Below are positions 16,312-23,917 of a DNA stretch of 64,000 nucleotides, piece after piece. Origin of the DNA: Haloarcula marismortui ATCC 43049. Lineage in GTDB: Archaea; Halobacteriota; Halobacteria; Halobacteriales; Haloarculaceae. Every line of letters begins with the position of its first letter. The stretch's first letter is position 1. Under the pieces are notes generated by a model. The model had not been told where the DNA came from, did no database searches, and worked only from the letters and a program-made list of their open reading frames with translations. Location of the stretch: NCBI RefSeq assembly GCF_000011085.1, contig NC_006396.1, positions 2,294,001 through 2,358,000 of the forward strand. The letters run 5' to 3'. The position numbers were made by a program, and so were the translations under genes.

Positions 16312-17613
16312 ATGCGCGACACAATTCCCGTCACGATTCTCTCCGGAAGCCTCGGGGCCGGGAAGACGACGCTACTGAACCATCTGCTGACTGAGGCCGG
16401 TGACCGCGACATCGCCGTCCTCGTCAACGACATGGGGACGGTAAACGTCGACGCGGAACTCATCGCCGAGGGGTCCGAACTCGACGTCGACGACGGGGTC
16501 GCGGAGCTGTCGAACGGCTGTATCTGCTGTGAACTGCAGGACGACCTCGAAACCGCAGTCGTCCGGCTGGCGGACGACCGTGACTTCGACGCGCTGGTCG
16601 TCGAGTCCTCTGGCATCTCCGAGCCAGCGCCCGTCGCGCGGCTGTTCACAACCGAATCGCGCGTGGCGGCGCTCTATCGCGTCGACACGCTCGTGACGGT
16701 ACTCGACACCCGGCTGTTTCTCGACTCGTTCGCCGGCGAGACGCCGGAACGCCGCGGAAGCGGCGAAGCGAGTGCCGATGGAGACGGCGACGACACAGAA
16801 GCCGACGGAGCCGACCGCCCGCTTTCGGACCTCATGGTCGAACAGGTCGAACTCTCGAACCTCGTCGTGCTGAACAAAACGGACCTCTGTACGGACGAGG
16901 AAATGGACGAAGCCGAGGAACTGGTGCGGGCGCTCCAGCCCGACGCCGAGACCATCCGAACGACCTTCTCACAGGTTGACCCCGACCGGCTGTTCGACCG
17001 CGCACTGTTCGACCAGACCGAAATCAGCGACCTGCCGGGCTGGAAGCGAGCGCTGGCCGAAAGCGGGCACGGTCACGGTGAAGGCAGTCACGACCACGGC
17101 GGCGACAGCCACGAAACCGATGCCCACGAAGGCGACACTGGCCACGGACACGACGACCACCACCATCCCGAGGAGGTGTACGGGGTCACGTCCTTCACCT
17201 ACCGCCGCCGCCGGCCGTTCCACCCCGACCGGCTCGCCGAGGTACTGCAGGACCTGCCGTCGGGCGTCGTCCGTTCGAAGGGGACCGTCTGGCTGGCGGG
17301 CAGCGAGCGACGGGTCGTCATCGGCCAGGCCGGTCCTTCGATACGGGCGGAAGCACAGGGACCATGGATTGCGAGTCTCCCCGAAGTCGAGCAGGATATG
17401 TACCGCTCGAACCGACCAGAGCTTGACTGGCACGACGAGCATGGCGATCGCCGGACGGAGCTGGTGTTCATCGGGACGGACTACGACGAAAGCGCCCTTC
17501 GGACGGCACTGGACGACGCGCTGGTGACAGACGAAGAATGGACGGAGAGTGAGTCACTCACTGGACCGTTCCCGGCGGAGCAGGGCGAGGAGGCGGTGAT
17601 TCGGAGCCCCTAG
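16312..17613 (+). CDS. CobW/COG0523-family GTP-dependent metallochaperone
   Basis: The 433-aa protein has the P-loop GSLGAGKTTLL (residues 11-21), the metal-binding motif NGCICCEL (GCxCC, about 68-75), and the GTPase motif NKTD (about 188-191). A CobW_C domain follows (YGVTSFTYRRRRPFHP onwards). Between them is a His-rich loop with repeated HGH, SHDH and DDHHH (about 252-285), suited to hold Zn2+ or another metal. An acidic insert of about 25 residues (GSGEASADGDGDDTEADGAD) is haloadaptive. Family members deliver zinc, cobalt or iron to client proteins. It ends in a CTAG shared with the stop of the next, convergent gene. Confidence 0.92.
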   Translation: MRDTIPVTILSGSLGAGKTTLLNHLLTEAGDRDIAVLVNDMGTVNVDAELIAEGSELDVDDGVAELSNGCICCELQDDLETAVVRLADDRDFDALVVESSGISEPAPVARLFTTESRVAALYRVDTLVTVLDTRLFLDSFAGETPERRGSGEASADGDGDDTEADGADRPLSDLMVEQVELSNLVVLNKTDLCTDEEMDEAEELVRALQPDAETIRTTFSQVDPDRLFDRALFDQTEISDLPGWKRALAESGHGHGEGSHDHGGDSHETDAHEGDTGHGHDDHHHPEEVYGVTSFTYRRRRPFHPDRLAEVLQDLPSGVVRSKGTVWLAGSERRVVIGQAGPSIRAEAQGPWIASLPEVEQDMYRSNRPELDWHDEHGDRRTELVFIGTDYDESALRTALDDALVTDEEWTESESLTGPFPAEQGEEAVIRSP

Positions 17614-17816
17614 CAGGCGCAGTCACGGCCTGCCGAGCGCTCAAAGCGCATCTCCTCGCCACAGTCCGGACAGACCGGCTCGCCGTCTAAGTCGACATCT
17701 CTGATGCGAACGCCGCAGTCGTCACACCAGTACGCCCCCTTCGACCCATCGTCAGGGCGGGACTTCGCGTCCGGCTGTGACGTGAGTGCCTCCTTGACGC
17801 TGTCGAGGATGCTCAT
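17610..17816 (-). CDS. 68-aa zinc-ribbon protein
   Basis: The protein starts MSILDSVKEALTSQPDAKSR and has WCDDCGVRIRDVDL, then PVCPDCGEEM, a four-Cys zinc ribbon, and a Cys pair at the very end (GRDCAC). The stop codon TAG (17612-17610) lies inside a CTAG that is also the stop of the convergent CobW-type gene. The adjacency to a metallochaperone is suggestive but the genes are convergent, so they are not an operon. The extra C-terminal CAC could add a metal ligand. Function unknown. Confidence 0.8.
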   Translation of the reverse strand: MSILDSVKEALTSQPDAKSRPDDGSKGAYWCDDCGVRIRDVDLDGEPVCPDCGEEMRFERSAGRDCAC

Positions 17817-17916
17817 GGTTGTATATGTACATTGAGGCTACTAAACGTGCCGTGGTTGTGCGCGGTCGTCTCACGGGCATCGACAACCCGGCCGGACAGT
17901 AGCGGTATCGGCCGAT

Positions 17917-18330
17917 TCAGCCTCCGGGCACATCCGCCGCCAGTTCCTCGATAGCTCGCTCTATTTCGTTGCCGCGCTTCCAGGCGGCGATGCGGTCGGC
18001 AAAGGGGAGTGGCAGATTCAGCGAAACGGTCGACCGCATCGTGACCCGAGAGCCGTTTTCCTCCGGCACGACGGTAATCCGGGTCTCCAGATGGTCGAAC
18101 GGGCCGACCTCGCCCTCAGCGGTGTACCGGAGCCCGTCGTCGTGCGACTCGAAGCGCAGGGGGACTGACATCCCCGGGCCAGCGGCGGTGACGAGCGTTC
18201 CCGTCTCCGTTTCCTCGACAGCCGTCACTGTGAACGTCCCCTCCGCCGCCACGACCGCCTCCGGCGAGAGCGTGCGGTGGACAGCCGGCGGCCGTGCCAT
18301 CACGAACCGAGAGCGTTCGACCTCGCGCAT
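17917..18330 (-). CDS. SRPBCC-fold (START/polyketide cyclase-like) protein
   Basis: The start chosen is ATG 18330 (MREVERSRFVMARPPAVHRT). A TATA-like GATTTACC is about 25 nt upstream, too close to the alternative ATG at 18342. The 137-aa sequence shows the SRPBCC order: a strand, a helix (AVHRTLSPEAVV), then six strands (GTFTVTAVEETETGTLVTAA, LETRITVVPEENGSRVTMRS) and a C-terminal helix (RIAAWKRGNEIERAIEELAA). Such domains bind hydrophobic ligands. The ligand is unknown. It is followed on the same strand by nothing for about 100 bp and is convergent with no known partner. Confidence 0.8.
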   Translation of the reverse strand: MREVERSRFVMARPPAVHRTLSPEAVVAAEGTFTVTAVEETETGTLVTAAGPGMSVPLRFESHDDGLRYTAEGEVGPFDHLETRITVVPEENGSRVTMRSTVSLNLPLPFADRIAAWKRGNEIERAIEELAADVPGG

Positions 18331-18360
18331 ACCAGTCCACATGCGTACCGGGGTGGTAAA

Positions 18361-18675
18361 TCACAGGGCCAGCGGGGCCGAGACAGCCACCAGCAGAACG
18401 GCGAAGCCGACGCCAATGTAGATGAGGCGTTGAAAACGAAGCTCCGGCGCTATCCGTACCGATGGCGGCGGGGCCGTCCACACCAAGCGGTGGTACGCGA
18501 CGGCGGCCACGGCGACGGTCCCGGCTGTCGAAACGGTCAGACCGGCCCAGACGGGAAGCCCGTAGGCGAGGCCGTACAGCGGACCGACAGAAAACAGTAG
18601 CATCACCGCCGTTGCGGTGCAGACGAGAAATGGGACCGGGTCGACCGGGTCCCCATGGCGATTTCGAACGTTCAT
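18361..18675 (-). CDS. 104-aa membrane protein
   Basis: The start ATG at 18675 gives MNVRNRHGDPVDPVPFLVCT. Three hydrophobic segments follow: FLVCTATAVMLLFSVGPLYG, then VWAGLTVSTAGTVAVAAVAY, and at the end IYIGVGFAVLLVAVSAPLAL. A basic loop separates the last two. Upstream codons in the same frame have no membrane or conserved character. Function unknown. The gene lies 30 bp upstream of the SRPBCC gene on the same strand, so they could be one transcript. Confidence 0.7.
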   Translation of the reverse strand: MNVRNRHGDPVDPVPFLVCTATAVMLLFSVGPLYGLAYGLPVWAGLTVSTAGTVAVAAVAYHRLVWTAPPPSVRIAPELRFQRLIYIGVGFAVLLVAVSAPLAL

Positions 18676-18790
18676 GCGTCGTGTTAGGCTTCGAATGTGT
18701 TTAGTTGCGCGACTTGGCCGCGCCCGGCCAGAGAACGAAGCACCGGGGACTGCCAAAGAGCTAAGGGGCGTCCCGTCCGTGTTCGTGGGC

Positions 18791-19003
18791 ATGAGCGACG
18801 CGAACGGGTTCGAGGAGGGGGCAAGCGGGTCACAGGGCGACCCGCGGGTACTTATCGCGATGAACGTCGTGCTCTCGACGGTGTTTTCGGCCACTCTCGT
18901 CTGGGGGCTGAGCGTCATCGGTGCGGCAGAGCTCACGGCTATCAACGTCGCGACCGGCGCGATACTGCTGTTCGCGCTGACCTACGCCATCACACTTCAG
19001 TAG
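18791..19003 (+). CDS. 70-aa small membrane protein
   Basis: The protein starts MSDANGFEEGASGSQGDPRV and has two hydrophobic helices, VLIAMNVVLSTVFSATLVWG and a second ending GAILLFALTYAITLQ. A TATA-like GCTAAGG about 32 nt upstream supports the start. It is divergent from the 104-aa membrane protein gene. Proteins of this type are common in haloarchaea and unnamed. Function unknown. Confidence 0.7.
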   Translation: MSDANGFEEGASGSQGDPRVLIAMNVVLSTVFSATLVWGLSVIGAAELTAINVATGAILLFALTYAITLQ

Positions 19004-19057
19004 CGGGCCTGCGCCACGCTCCAGTAGCGGTTCTGCAGTACGACCGCGACACTCGGC

Positions 19058-19429
19058 TTACTCGGGGTCGTACGGGTGCACGTCGTCTACCGCAGGTGCG
19101 CCGACGACGAGCGTCCGTACTGGCTCGGTCGCCGACTCAGGGTTGTGCGCCCGCTGGGGGCTGTCCGGTTCGACGACGAACGCCTCGTCTTCATCAACTT
19201 CGTAGGTCTTCTCGGGCGTCTCGACAGCCAGCGTTCCGGAAAGGACGTAGAACAGTTCTTCCTGATTGTCATGGTAGTGGTACGCGAGCGGAATGTTCTC
19301 GCCGGGGGCGACCTTATAAAGATTCACGGCCGCATTTTCCAGATCAGCTGCATCACTTATCGACCGCTGGATGCTCGGTCGGTCCGGTGTCGGTTCGATG
19401 TCGTCGACCGCGAGGTGGTGATAACCCAT
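19058..19429 (-). CDS. Cupin-domain protein
   Basis: The 123-aa protein contains cupin motif 1 as YHYHDNQEELFYVLSG (metal ligands His, His, Glu) and motif 2 as FVVEPDSPQRAHN with the final His. The single domain and small size fit stand-alone cupins, which range from sugar isomerases to metal-dependent sensors. No substrate can be named. A TATA-like CGTTTTACG lies about 25-33 nt upstream on the minus strand. Confidence 0.85.
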   Translation of the reverse strand: MGYHHLAVDDIEPTPDRPSIQRSISDAADLENAAVNLYKVAPGENIPLAYHYHDNQEELFYVLSGTLAVETPEKTYEVDEDEAFVVEPDSPQRAHNPESATEPVRTLVVGAPAVDDVHPYDPE

Positions 19430-19479
19430 GTCATCCCTGTCAACAGCGACCGACGTAAAACGACTGCTCCCGCAAGTGC

Positions 19480-20865
19480 TCAGTCCGAGGCTTCTTCGGC
19501 GTCGACCGGCTCTGTCTCGTCGGTTTGGAGGCGGACGACGCGAGCCTTCATGATGCGCGTGTTCTCGACCTGTTCGACGCGGATCTCGACGCCGTCGTAG
19601 GTGATAGTCTCGCCTTCCTCGACCAGTCGCCCCGCCCGGTTGAAAATAAAGCCGGCGATGGTCTCAAACTCCTCGCCTTCAGGTAGGTCTAGATCCAGCG
19701 CTTCGTTGACCTCCTCGATGTTGACCTCGCCTTTGACCGTGACCGTGTCGTCGTCGACGTACTCGATCGGCTCTTCCTCCTCGCCTTCGAGTATCTCGCC
19801 GACAATCTCCTCGGTCAGGTCCTCCATCGTCACCAGCCCCTCAGTGGTCCCGAACTCGTCGATGACGATGACCATGTGCAGGCGTTCGGCCCGCATCTCG
19901 GTCAGCAGGTCGTCGACGTTCTTCGACTCGGGGACGTGCAGCGTCGGCTCGATGAGGTCTTCAAGATCCATGTCGCGGGCCAGCGCCTCGCCGTAATTGA
20001 GGTCCCGAACGAGGTCGCGGATGTGGATGACGCCGATGACGTTGTCCAGACTGCCCTCGTAAACGGGGATACGGGCATGGCCGCTCTGGATACACGTCTC
20101 CAGGGCCTCCTCGACGGTGTTGTCCTTAGCGACGGCGGTCATGTCCAGCCGCGGGGTCATTACTTCCTTGACGATGGTGTCGTTAAATCGGAGGGTACGC
20201 TGGAGCATTTCGCGCTCGTCCTCGTCGAGGACGCCCTCGCGCTCGCCGGTCTCGATGATGTCCTGTATCTCCTCGCGGGTGACGTAGGAGGTCTCGATGG
20301 CGGAGCGGCCCCCGGTTATCTTGTTGACGACGCGAGTGAGGTAGTCGAACAGGAGGATAAGCGGAAGCAGCACCTTCTCGGCGGCCTTGAGCGGCTTAGA
20401 GATGCGCAGCGCCCAGGATTCGGTGTTCTCAACCGCGTAGCTCTTTGGCGCGCTTTCGCCAAACAGGAGCACGATGGCGGTAATGCCGAACGTCGCGACC
20501 GCGACGGCTTGCCCCTGGGAGAGATAGAGGGCCAGCAGCCCGGTCGCGATAGAGGACATCGCAATGTTGACGAGGTTGTTCCCGACGAGAATCGTCACGA
20601 GCAGGCGGTGCGGGTCCGCCTTGAGTTGCTTGAGCGTCTTCGCGCCCGGAACGCCATCCTCGACGAGGGCTTCTGTCCGGTGTGCCGGCAACGAGAACAT
20701 GGCAATCTCCGAGGACGAGAAGAACGCCGACAGGACGATGAGGAAGACGATAACGGCAGTACCACCGGCCAGCACCACGGTTTCGGGGATCGTGACGCCG
20801 GCGTATTCGATAGCCTGCAACGTCGCTGTAGACAGCTCAAACGGCGCAGGTGGATCCAGGGCCAT
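19480..20865 (-). CDS. CNNM/HlyC-type membrane protein with CBS pair and CorC domain
   Basis: The protein has an N-terminal DUF21 domain with about three membrane segments (FLIVLSAFFSSSEIAMFSLP is the signature SSSE), then a CBS pair (VMTPRLDMTAVAKDNT and RIPVYEGSLDNVIGVIHIRD), then a CorC_HlyC transporter-associated domain at the C-terminus (TVKGEVNIEEVNEALDLDLP). Relatives export Mg2+ or other divalent ions, with the CBS pair sensing nucleotides. I chose the ATG at 20865 (MALDPPAP), 461 aa; an ATG at 20907 is also possible. The gene is divergent from the thioredoxin-fold pair. Confidence 0.9.
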   Translation of the reverse strand: MALDPPAPFELSTATLQAIEYAGVTIPETVVLAGGTAVIVFLIVLSAFFSSSEIAMFSLPAHRTEALVEDGVPGAKTLKQLKADPHRLLVTILVGNNLVNIAMSSIATGLLALYLSQGQAVAVATFGITAIVLLFGESAPKSYAVENTESWALRISKPLKAAEKVLLPLILLFDYLTRVVNKITGGRSAIETSYVTREEIQDIIETGEREGVLDEDEREMLQRTLRFNDTIVKEVMTPRLDMTAVAKDNTVEEALETCIQSGHARIPVYEGSLDNVIGVIHIRDLVRDLNYGEALARDMDLEDLIEPTLHVPESKNVDDLLTEMRAERLHMVIVIDEFGTTEGLVTMEDLTEEIVGEILEGEEEEPIEYVDDDTVTVKGEVNIEEVNEALDLDLPEGEEFETIAGFIFNRAGRLVEEGETITYDGVEIRVEQVENTRIMKARVVRLQTDETEPVDAEEASD

Positions 20866-20964
20866 CAACGGTCGAAGTTGTAATGGGCGGGGATTAAGAC
20901 TTGTCATGGCGGGGGGCGCCAGCGAAGCCCTTACCCGGCTTTCGCGCGTATCGCCGCGCAGAGT

Positions 20965-21243
20965 ATGAGCGAGTCCGACATCACGCTGTACCGGCTGCAG
21001 GCGTGTCCCTTCTGCGAGCGCGTCGTCCGGAAGCTGAACGAATACGGTCTCGATTACCAGTCGCGGTTCGTCGAGCCGATGCACGCCGACCGCGACGTGG
21101 TCAAGCGGCTGTCCGGCAAGCGGACCGTCCCAGCCATCGTCGACGAGAGCACTGGCGTCACGATGTCCGAGAGCGCGAACATCGTCGCGTATCTGGAGCG
21201 GACGTACGGCGAAGGCGAGGAGACGGCAGGGGGTGCGGCCTGA
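20965..21243 (+). CDS. Glutaredoxin/GST N-terminal-like thioredoxin-fold protein
   Basis: The 92-aa protein begins MSESDITLYRLQACPFCERV, with the redox motif CPFC at about residues 14-17. The cis-Pro loop is RTVPAIVDESTGVTMSESA, typical of a GST N-terminal or glutaredoxin-like domain, where SES binds the thiol substrate. There is no C-terminal GST helical domain. It probably reduces disulfides or thiol adducts; haloarchaea use gamma-glutamylcysteine rather than glutathione (established). Its TGA overlaps the ATG of the next gene. Confidence 0.88.
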   Translation: MSESDITLYRLQACPFCERVVRKLNEYGLDYQSRFVEPMHADRDVVKRLSGKRTVPAIVDESTGVTMSESANIVAYLERTYGEGEETAGGAA

Positions 21244-21752
21244 TGGACCTTGATTTCGATATCGTCGACCTCGACCCGGTCGACCACCCCGAGGAAGGCG
21301 ACACCGCGCCGGATTTCACACGCCCACTCGTCAACGACGAGTTCTGGGAGGACGAATCGCTCGCGTCGGTGTGTGCCGACAGCGACCGGGTCGTCCTCGT
21401 GTTCCACGCGATGGACGGCGCGTTCCCGGCGACGTACATCTGGAACGAGATCCGTGACCGCGCGTGGCACGAGCAGGCCACCGTCGTCGGCATCTCCATC
21501 TCGACACCATACGAGCACAAGCAGTTGCTCAAAGAGCGAGAAATAGAGGGAGACTACCGGCTGTTCTCGGACCCCGCCAACGGTGTCGCACAGCAGTACA
21601 GCATCGACATGGCCCTCGACGGGATGGCCGGTATCGAGGAGCCGCGCCCGTCGGTGTTCGTCCTCGATAGCGACCGGACCATTGAGTACGCGTGGGTGGC
21701 CCAGGAATGGCCCGACTTCCCGGACTACGACGACGTCGAAGCCCAGCTCTAA
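21243..21752 (+). CDS. Peroxiredoxin-like protein lacking the peroxidatic Cys
   Basis: The ATG at 21243 overlaps the upstream TGA (TGATG), giving a 169-aa protein. The thioredoxin/AhpC fold is visible: EGDTAPDFTRPLVNDEFW, then VVLVFHAMDGAFPATYIWNE, VVGISISTPYEHKQLLKERE, FSDPANGVAQQYSI, and PSVFVLDSDRTIEYAWVA. In peroxiredoxins the third block carries PxxxTxxC. Here the aligned position reads ATYIW and no Cys is present; the only Cys in the protein is in SVCADSD. So classical peroxide reduction is unlikely unless that Cys serves. The upstream partner keeps its CPFC. Confidence 0.85.
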   Translation: MDLDFDIVDLDPVDHPEEGDTAPDFTRPLVNDEFWEDESLASVCADSDRVVLVFHAMDGAFPATYIWNEIRDRAWHEQATVVGISISTPYEHKQLLKEREIEGDYRLFSDPANGVAQQYSIDMALDGMAGIEEPRPSVFVLDSDRTIEYAWVAQEWPDFPDYDDVEAQL

Positions 21753-21754
21753 CG

Positions 21755-22339
21755 ATGGCGACAGTCGACGACGCCGCGGCAGCGGTCCGTGACAGAAAGC
21801 TGGTCGTCTATCCCACGGAGACAGTGTACGGTCTCGGTGCGGACGCACTCGACGCTGCCGCTGTCGAACGGGTGTTCGACGCGAAGGGCCGCGAGCGCGA
21901 CAAGCCGGTGTCGCTGGCCGTCCCCGATATCGAATCCGCACGCGAGTACACGCGCCTGAGCGACCGTGAACTGGCGTTCATGCGGGAGTTCCTCCCCGGC
22001 CCGGTCACCGTCGTCGTGGAGCGCCGCGACGTCGTCCCGGACGTACTGGTCGCTGGCCAGGACCGCGTCGGGGTCCGGGTCCCCGACCACGACCTCGCGC
22101 TGGAACTACTCGCTGAAACCGGGCCGCTCACGGCAACGAGCGCTAACATATCCGGGAATCCAAGCGTTCGCACCGTCGACGACCTCGACGCGATCCGCGA
22201 GCGCGCTGCTGTCGTACTTGACGCCGGCGAGACCGACGGCGGGACCGGTTCGACGGTCGTGAACGTCGACAGCGGGACGATTCATCGCCGCGGCGCACGC
22301 GCCGACGCCGTCAAGTCGTGGCTCAACGACCGGAGCTGA
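21755..22339 (+). CDS. Sua5/YciO/YrdC-type threonylcarbamoyl-AMP synthase
   Basis: The 194-aa protein contains the YrdC domain: VVYPTETVYGLGADALD, then KGRERDKPVSLAV, and TATSANISGNPSV. These bind threonine, bicarbonate and ATP to make threonylcarbamoyl-AMP for the t6A modification of tRNA at position 37. There is no C-terminal Sua5 domain, so it is the short YrdC form. Starting at ATG 21755 it follows the peroxiredoxin-like gene after 2 bp, in one apparent operon of three genes. Confidence 0.9.
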   Translation: MATVDDAAAAVRDRKLVVYPTETVYGLGADALDAAAVERVFDAKGRERDKPVSLAVPDIESAREYTRLSDRELAFMREFLPGPVTVVVERRDVVPDVLVAGQDRVGVRVPDHDLALELLAETGPLTATSANISGNPSVRTVDDLDAIRERAAVVLDAGETDGGTGSTVVNVDSGTIHRRGARADAVKSWLNDRS

Positions 22340-22373
22340 TATCCGCCCGGAACTGTCCGGGTGGCTGTCCGCC

Positions 22374-23036
22374 TTAGCGTAGCATTGACCGTAGCGACCG
22401 CGTTTTCACCCCGCAGTCATCGCTGAACTCACAGGGCTTGCACTTGGCGTCGTTTCGCACCCGCCCCGGCGGCCCGTCGATGCTGTCGGCGGTTCTGACC
22501 GCGCGACGGTAGACGCCGGTCCGCCGTGCGTTCACGTCGATACGTCGGATTACGCCGTACGCCGGATACTCCGCGTAGGCGATGTCGATATCACGCTCGC
22601 GCTCCCAGGAGAGCGCCTTCGCGGCGGCGACCAACCGCACGGTCTGGGGCTCCCAGACACCGTCCTCGGGCGGCCGACCGGCGAACACGAGCGACGGCGC
22701 CGGACCGTCCTGCCCGGCGACGACCTTGTGTGCGATACCGCGGGCGTCCTTCCCTTCGAGATACGCGTCGGTCGCTGTCGGGGCGACCAGCCCGTCCCAG
22801 TTAACCAGCCGCTCTCGAAGCCCTCTGAGTCGGTCGCGGTACTCGTCGGGTCCCACTTCGATGGGGGCTTCCAGCAGGGCGGCGTCGTCGGTCAGCAACC
22901 GCTCGTACTCTCGGGCGAGTCGGCGAACCGACTCGATTTCGTCGGGAATCTCGCTTGCGCCGTCGCGGCGGCGGTAGTAGAGCTTCCGCGGGCAGTAGGC
23001 AGCCGTTTCCAGTTCCCTGAACGTGTGGGTCGACAT
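22374..23036 (-). CDS. Solo Cas4-like protein with degenerate nuclease site
   Basis: The 220-aa protein starts MSTHTFRELETAAYCPRKLY. The Fe-S ligands of Cas4/AddB-type nucleases are in place: Cys15 in YCPRKLYYRR, and Cys199, Cys202 and Cys208 in CKPCEFSDDCG. In Cas4 the metal site lies in between as a G-x-D strand followed by an E-x-K strand. At the matching places this protein has GIAHKVV and SLVFAGRPPEDG, with no E-x-K. So it probably keeps the cluster and fold but not the nuclease. No cas genes or repeats are near. Known haloarchaeal solo Cas4 genes exist; this one reads as a divergent member. Confidence 0.75.
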   Translation of the reverse strand: MSTHTFRELETAAYCPRKLYYRRRDGASEIPDEIESVRRLAREYERLLTDDAALLEAPIEVGPDEYRDRLRGLRERLVNWDGLVAPTATDAYLEGKDARGIAHKVVAGQDGPAPSLVFAGRPPEDGVWEPQTVRLVAAAKALSWERERDIDIAYAEYPAYGVIRRIDVNARRTGVYRRAVRTADSIDGPPGRVRNDAKCKPCEFSDDCGVKTRSLRSMLR

Positions 23037-23152
23037 GAGCCTACGTGGTCGTGTTCTCCCACAAGAAGGTTCGGCGGCCGCCGCCGTTGAAACAACTGCG
23101 CAGTTGGCTACCCCTGCCACGACTGGAAACGACTACAAAAGGTATCCGAGGG

Positions 23153-23773
23153 TCACATCGACACGTCAGCGCCGGAGTCAAGCGAATCGATGTCTTCAGT
23201 GGCCTCGTCGAGGCCGTCATCACGGAGGCCAGCGGCGTGCTGTGTTGATAGGCCAGCGTCGGTGAGTACGTCCTCGAACTGGCTCTGAAACCGGTGGGAG
23301 ACACGGCGGGCGGCGTCCTGTGCGGCAACGACGCGCCGGTAGTGGGCGGCCCGGGACTCGTCGATATCGAACTCGGCTGCAAGTTCGGTGACGGACGGGT
23401 CGTCGTCGGCGACACGACGGCGGAACTCGGGCAGGTCAAACGGTGCCTCTGTGTCCTCGTCACGGAGGAGATGCAAGTCAAGTCGGCCCTCGACCACAGC
23501 AGACTCGTCCGTGCCGATTTCGGCCGCGATAGTCTCCTCGTCGCTCCCCTCATAGAACAGTCGGACCACTGTCACCAGATCCTCATCAGCGAGTTCGGTC
23601 TGGAACTCATACCGCTCACGCATCCGCGCGACGACATCACCGAGTCGGTCCGTGACACTGGCCTCGTCAGTATCGGCTAGAGACCCTCTTGACGCCTCCT
23701 GAGACTCCGTCACAGCTTCCTCGCCGGAGACGTCCATGAAGATGTCACGGAGTTCTTCGGTCTTCTCGTCCAT
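23153..23773 (-). CDS. cmi4-like conserved haloarchaeal protein (conditioned-medium-induced protein 4)
   Basis: The start ATG at 23773 gives MDEKTEELRDIFMDVSGEEA, 206 aa. The protein is acidic. It contains two helix-turn-helix-like stretches: TVVRLFYEGSDEETIAAEIG and VTELAAEFDIDESRAAHYRR, both consistent with small DNA-binding modules. It resembles the haloarchaeal family annotated as conditioned medium-induced protein 4; the name is from memory and the induction is known for a relative, not shown here. It is divergent from the large Fe-S oxidoreductase gene. Confidence 0.75.
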   Translation of the reverse strand: MDEKTEELRDIFMDVSGEEAVTESQEASRGSLADTDEASVTDRLGDVVARMRERYEFQTELADEDLVTVVRLFYEGSDEETIAAEIGTDESAVVEGRLDLHLLRDEDTEAPFDLPEFRRRVADDDPSVTELAAEFDIDESRAAHYRRVVAAQDAARRVSHRFQSQFEDVLTDAGLSTQHAAGLRDDGLDEATEDIDSLDSGADVSM

Positions 23774-23886
23774 CGAACATGAAACTACTTCTCGGGAGGG
23801 ATATATCTGTCGGATGGACAACGTGACGCAGCGAAAACTTTCAACAGTTTCCTAATTCCCGCAGGACCGCACCGGGGCGTGGCAAG

Positions 23887-23894
23887 ATTTAAGC
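23887..23894 (+). promoter_or_regulatory. TATA-like box for the Fe-S oxidoreductase gene
   Basis: ATTTAAGC lies 24-31 nt before the ATG at 23918, consistent with a leaderless transcript. Confidence 0.5.
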
Positions 23895-23917
23895 GGACAC
23901 GAAGCACGTGTTAGCGT

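Noticed and set aside
22374-23036. Interpretation of the Cas4-like gene as part of a CRISPR-Cas locus
   Set aside because: No repeats, cas1, cas2 or effector genes are present on either side; neighbours are housekeeping genes.
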